Positions 60,043-64,000 of a stretch of 64,000 nucleotides of DNA are shown piece by piece (the stretch's first letter is position 1; every line of letters begins with the position of its first letter). The notes beneath the pieces were generated by a model. It searched no databases and was not told the DNA's origin. It worked only from the letters and a program-made list of their open reading frames with translations. The stretch lies in assembly GCA_022496805.1 (NCBI GenBank), contig CM040086.1, positions 14,200,501-14,264,500 of the forward strand. Direction: 5' to 3'. The position numbers and the translations under genes were made by a program. The DNA is from Pohlia nutans. Its lineage: Eukaryota; Streptophyta; Bryopsida; Bryales; Mniaceae.

Positions 60043-61848
60043 CCCTTAGTGCCTTGGAGACTACATCGTGATCACAAATGTGTTGGAAACGCAAATAAGG
60101 GAAAATCTTTGAACAATTAGATTTAAAATTGTGATGTTGAGGGTTAAAGTTTTGTAATACAAATCTTCTAGAAAAAGCAAATTCAATTTGGAACTATCAA
60201 AATACTTATGAAAAAAACTTGAAAATATTGCAATTACTTGAAAATCAAGTATACACTTACAAATACAACACATGTAATATGTGGTATTTCTTGTGTTTGA
60301 GAGTATGTTATCTTGTTTTATTTTTTGAGTTGTGTTCTCTTGTTCATGTTCCATTAGTGTATGTATTCCGATCTTGATCAATGTACCAACCCCTATCATA
60401 TTTTAGAGTGAAATCACGGTAAAGTGAACCATCAAAATCGTTCTTAGTGCTGAAATTAAAATTTCTTCGCATAAATTACAATTAAAAATTCATATATTTA
60501 AATTATAATTTGGTAGAGTCTTCCATAGTTCTATTCGGTACTTCAATCCAAAGTTTCCAGTTAAAATATTAAAAAAAGGCTACTAAAAGTGAAGCTAGAA
60601 AATAAATGTCTAAAACAAATTTTGGGAGAAAATATGATGAATTGAATCATGTTCAATATGAGTATAAATTATATATCATGTAAGTTCATTGTGCATTAGA
60701 GGGCTCCAAAGAAAAAATTCTTGAAAAAATAAATATTTAATGCAATTTCAACATGTTCTATATCTACTTTTCAATTTGGTCAAAACTACTTTTTCAATTT
60801 TAACCGCTTTGACCTTATTATAACGCATGTATATACTTATCGAACATGATTTTTTCAAATTTTCTTGTTAGAATTTGTTAAACAATGTATCTTTTATTTT
60901 ATCCACAAAAGAAATTAACAAAACATAAAAAACTAATAGATTTTTGAACCTTGCATTGTTACTTCTTCATAGGGATCATACGTTGTTCAATTTACAATGC
61001 TTTCATCCTTTAACCCTTTAGGGCCTAAGGCGCCCTTTCTGGACTCATTTTTACTCAAAGTCGTAGCTGGTCTATAGTGCACAAAATCAAATAAATTGGA
61101 CTTTGTCCCGATTTGGGAGCATGGAAGAATGTAAACTTATTTTGTTAAATATTTGCTTTGGTTTCACATGAATCTAAGGGCAAATGGAAATTTTTGTGAG
61201 ATTCGAATTCCCTCCTGGCTCACTTAGATTTCCTCCGTATAGGTTCAATACTCATTCAAAATCACTGTAGATAGGCTTGTTAGATGCACAATTTCCGTGT
61301 CTTCCTATTTCGTTCACACCTTGCTTTGACGTGGACCATTGGCTTTGAATTATTTCCAAAATTTGAATTAAAACAACCAAAATGGGCATGCTCGGCCCTA
61401 AAGGATTAACAAATAAATTTTTGTCCCAAACCATATATGAATAAGTCACTATCATTTATACAATTCACAATAATTATGTGTGAGTCCGTTCTTGACATGA
61501 AAAATTGCAACGGAGAGGTGTTGATATAGGTCATTGGTGAACCTTTTCACTTTCATTTTTGAAAATTTAACCCAAATTCTATTTATCTTTGAAGTCACAC
61601 AACCTCCAAAATCTCATTTTTGAGTGTGCATAACGGAGTTCAAAGACATACTATAATCTTCCAATCCAACCGTTTGATCATACCAAAACTTAACTTGTAG
61701 TTGTTTGATAAAGTTGTGCTTACATTTATATGTTTATATACTACTAATAATATTCACAATTTGAACAAAGAGAGTTTTAAGCACGGTTTTAAGAAAAGAA
61801 TCACCAATTTTTTTTGGTTTCTTCGGAACCACCCTAGGCACTAAAGGG
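60043..61848. mobile_element. Family A TTAA element split by later insertion
   Basis: The left part (60043-60404) starts CCCTTAGTGCC and the right part (about 61408-61848) ends GGCACTAAAGGG then TTAA (61849-61852). Together they are collinear with 23001-23802, for example 'cttacaaatacaacacatgta' on the left and 'gagtccgttcttgacatga' on the right. About 1 kb (60405-61407) has been inserted between them, including the nested element at 61014-61401. The left TTAA is no longer recognisable. Confidence 0.7.
61014..61401. mobile_element. Nested TTAA-flanked MITE
   Basis: Left end CCCTTTAGGGCC and right end GGCCCTAAAGGA are complementary in 11 of 12 bases. TTAA flanks at 61010-61013 and 61402-61405. 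It lies inside the sequence that splits the family A element. The right end could alternatively pair with TCCTTTAGGGC at 59748. Confidence 0.7.
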
Positions 61849-61884
61849 TTAAAACATTAGTGGGAGAAACAAACTACCGCTTAA

Positions 61885-62452
61885 CCCCTAAAGGACCACA
61901 ACTATGTTTCTCTCCAAACACTTCAAAGTATCCCTTCTCATAAAAAGACAAATAGCTTTTGATCTAAAACCTTTTTGACCGATTCAACCGTAGGATGTTT
62001 CAACCAACTTGAATTTATTACAATTTAAAAAATTTCAACTGTTCAAGGTTCTTCAATAGTAAGATTATAAGCTTCAAAGTTGGTAGCGTTTTTTTATTTT
62101 GGCTTGTTGCCCACGTTTGAAACTTTCTGAAAATGCCTAAAATGCAAAGTTTAGACTCAAATTTGGTAAAATGAATTTGGCAGTTGTGTATATGGGGGCG
62201 TTAGCTCATTGTGTACAAAAATTCAGATGCATAGCTCATTGTATGAAAATTTTCAGGAGGTGCCCGCAATTAGGTTTTTCACCTTTACGTGATTGTATCT
62301 TTTAATCTATACATCATCTACGTACGTAAATTACCATCCCATCTTCATTACAATGAGTGGAATCACGACAAAAAATCTCAATAATTGAGGATCAATACGC
62401 ATTCCATACTAAACTGACCGAACTTGGAAAATTAGCCTTGGTCCTTTAGGGG
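61885..62452. mobile_element. TTAA-flanked piggyBac-like MITE, family 1
   Basis: The ends are a perfect 13-bp inverted repeat, CCCCTAAAGGACC and GGTCCTTTAGGGG, flanked by TTAA at 61881-61884 and 62453-62456. The left half matches, in reverse, the fragments at 5100-5296 and 7080-7277. It lies 32 bases from the end of the split family A element. Confidence 0.88.
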
Positions 62453-62689
62453 TTAAGAGGAAAGAGAGCAATTGTTGAATAATGACTCACATTAACTTTT
62501 TAGGTTTGGGTTTAGCTTTATAAATCATTTGTGGCATTTATTGGGTGACACACTAAAAGAAAAAAATTGTAGGATACTTCTAGGCACTACTTCTTGTAAG
62601 GGCCAATTTATACTCTGACCATTTAGAGTGAACCTTGGACAACTTTGCTTAAAACAGATAGGAAAATTGATACAGAATTCCATTAGAAA

Positions 62690-62830
62690 ACAACAAGCGG
62701 CTAGTCTTTGCCTTAGTATTTACCCAAGATTTATGTTGACAGCTCTTTCTACTGTCCAATTGAGTAACTCCTAAAAACAAAGCACTTTTGTAGTCCATCT
62801 CCTTGTGGAGGCAAAGACAACAAATATGGC
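62690..62830. repeat. Third copy of the 36.77/37.37 kb arm
   Basis: Shares 'caacaagcggctagtctttg', 'agtaactcct' and a 'tagtccatctcc…gaggcaaagacaa' block with 37372-37530. Confidence 0.6.
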
Positions 62831-62908
62831 CTTGGTTGGTCATAGTGTGAAGGCCTCAAAGACAAGTCCACTTGCTATCACACTATGACCGGCCAGAGGC
62901 CATATTTT
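62822..62908. repeat. Small hairpin with arms of about 29 bp
   Basis: ATATGGCCTTGGTTGGTCAT then AGTGTGA pairs with TCACACTATGACCGG then CCAGAGGCCATAT across a loop of about 27 bases, with few mismatches. It is compact enough to be a small-RNA precursor, but nothing else supports that. Confidence 0.6.
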
Positions 62909-62909
62909 T

Positions 62910-64000
62910 GTCATATTTTGAATATATTAATGAAAACATAGAAATGTCATCTCAACAAAAAAGCGAATTTTTATTCTCATGTGTCCCAATTTAATGTTGA
63001 GCAAAAAACTCTTTGGTGCCAAAATTGCTAAAAAGTGCTTGCTATGTAGGAACTGTTGAGCAAAACAATGGCTTTAGCCATTGGCATCTAATGTGAATGT
63101 GGGTATTTCAAATTTCTACTCTTCACCAATCAAATTGTTGGAATTTTCTTCTTTGTTTCTTTTATTGCAATATGGATGGCAAACATTAACCATTACCGTA
63201 CCCAGACATCTGGATCGATAGGTCGCGACGAGTAATTATTTTTTTCCCAAATATCACAAATATTCTCTAATATTCCGTGGATACTCCCTTAGATTATTAT
63301 TTTTACCATAGAAAATATATTATTCTTTTGAAAAAAAACAATTTCCTAAAGATCAGGCTTTCACTTTTTGTAATTGTTTTTTTTGCCAACACTCAGGGCC
63401 TGGTATGGTATCCCAGAGTTGACAATTGTGTTTTCAAAATAACAATTTACATAAAATTTTGGAGTTAACCGAAAAGTCAGATCAAAGAGGAAAGTTTTAG
63501 CAAATTCCTCTTGAACTCCTCTTGAACTCATATTGAAATATAAATAGACCAAAAACTAGTTCAAGACACGGGGAGGTTACATACTACATACTATTGTAAA
63601 CCACGTGCGGCCGGGGGTCAATTAAAGGTGGGCTATTTTATCTAGATTTCTTAAATAATTTGCACCCTATTAGTAGATAAAATGGTACTTTGAGGTATTT
63701 TTCAAGACCCTATAGGTAAATATAATTTCCACCATTAAGTTATTTTATAGACCCTATTTTATTTATAAACTGGATTATTTATCAAAATTCTGGAATTTTA
63801 GCATAAATTGAACTTAATTGGACATAAAAAACCGACAACAATAGATGAACATAACGTTCAAAGAATAACAATTGTGCTTTATGCCTACAATGTTTGAAGG
63901 TATGTTTAAGTGGGAAATGCATGTTGTGAGAAGAAGCATGCAACACTACCACCTCGCCCTATCCTCGTGAGTCTCATTGGTCACCTAATGCTAAGATTTA
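62910..64000. other. AT-rich DNA, no gene seen
   Basis: Short frames only, with no recognisable domain or repeat. Confidence 0.35.

Noticed and set aside
61195..61225. 'gattcgaattccctcctgg' as a tRNA T-arm
   Set aside because: No matching acceptor, D or anticodon arms could be built around it.
3366..62452. CCCTAAA motifs as interstitial telomere repeats
   Set aside because: CCCTAAA is the plant telomere unit, but here it occurs once per site, always next to TTAA, and is usually paired with its complement about 500-900 bp away. This fits transposon ends, not telomeric arrays.

Overview
The window is nuclear DNA from a land plant with a large, repeat-rich genome. The plant assignment rests on one convincing gene, an intronless zinc-finger homeodomain (ZF-HD) transcription factor at 9953-10975 on the minus strand; this two-domain protein family is known from land plants. 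The gene is visibly GC-rich in an otherwise AT-rich window. One gene in 64 kb and dense nested repeats would suit a fern, lycophyte or other large plant genome, but I cannot fix the species.

Layout. 1-7.4 kb is a nest of repeats: a short CACTA-like element, a dispersed minisatellite of about 20 bp, two elements inserted at TTAA, a large inverted repeat and a long hairpin. 7.4-12.3 kb looks single-copy and holds the ZF-HD gene with its upstream region. 12.3-16 kb holds tandem and inverted repeat arms. 16-20.3 kb and 28.9-33.8 kb are diverged copies of one large repeat, with related pieces at 39.6-41.7 kb. 20.5-28.4 kb is packed with short inverted-repeat elements, several of them back to back. 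34-64 kb is mostly AT-rich sequence with scattered elements, a 1.3 kb foldback element at 51.9-53.2 kb, and a nested cluster at 60-62.5 kb.

The most striking content is a set of non-autonomous DNA elements, mostly about 0.5-0.9 kb. They have short terminal inverted repeats beginning CCCCTAAA or CCCTTTA and are flanked on both sides by TTAA. That is the signature of the piggyBac superfamily, which is best known from animals. About fifteen complete or nearly complete copies and several single ends are present. A related locus in the window appears to preserve one target site before insertion. Many copies also carry a short palindrome of the form CCA-n-TGG about 16-22 bp inside one terminus. No transposase is encoded here.

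A second notable system is a dispersed repeat, called F here, that carries three short modules in a fixed order. A different module has been amplified into a minisatellite in each copy. Apart from the ZF-HD gene I see no convincing protein-coding gene, rRNA, tRNA or CRISPR array. Repeat boundaries were read by eye and may be off by several bases, or by tens of bases for the large diverged repeats.
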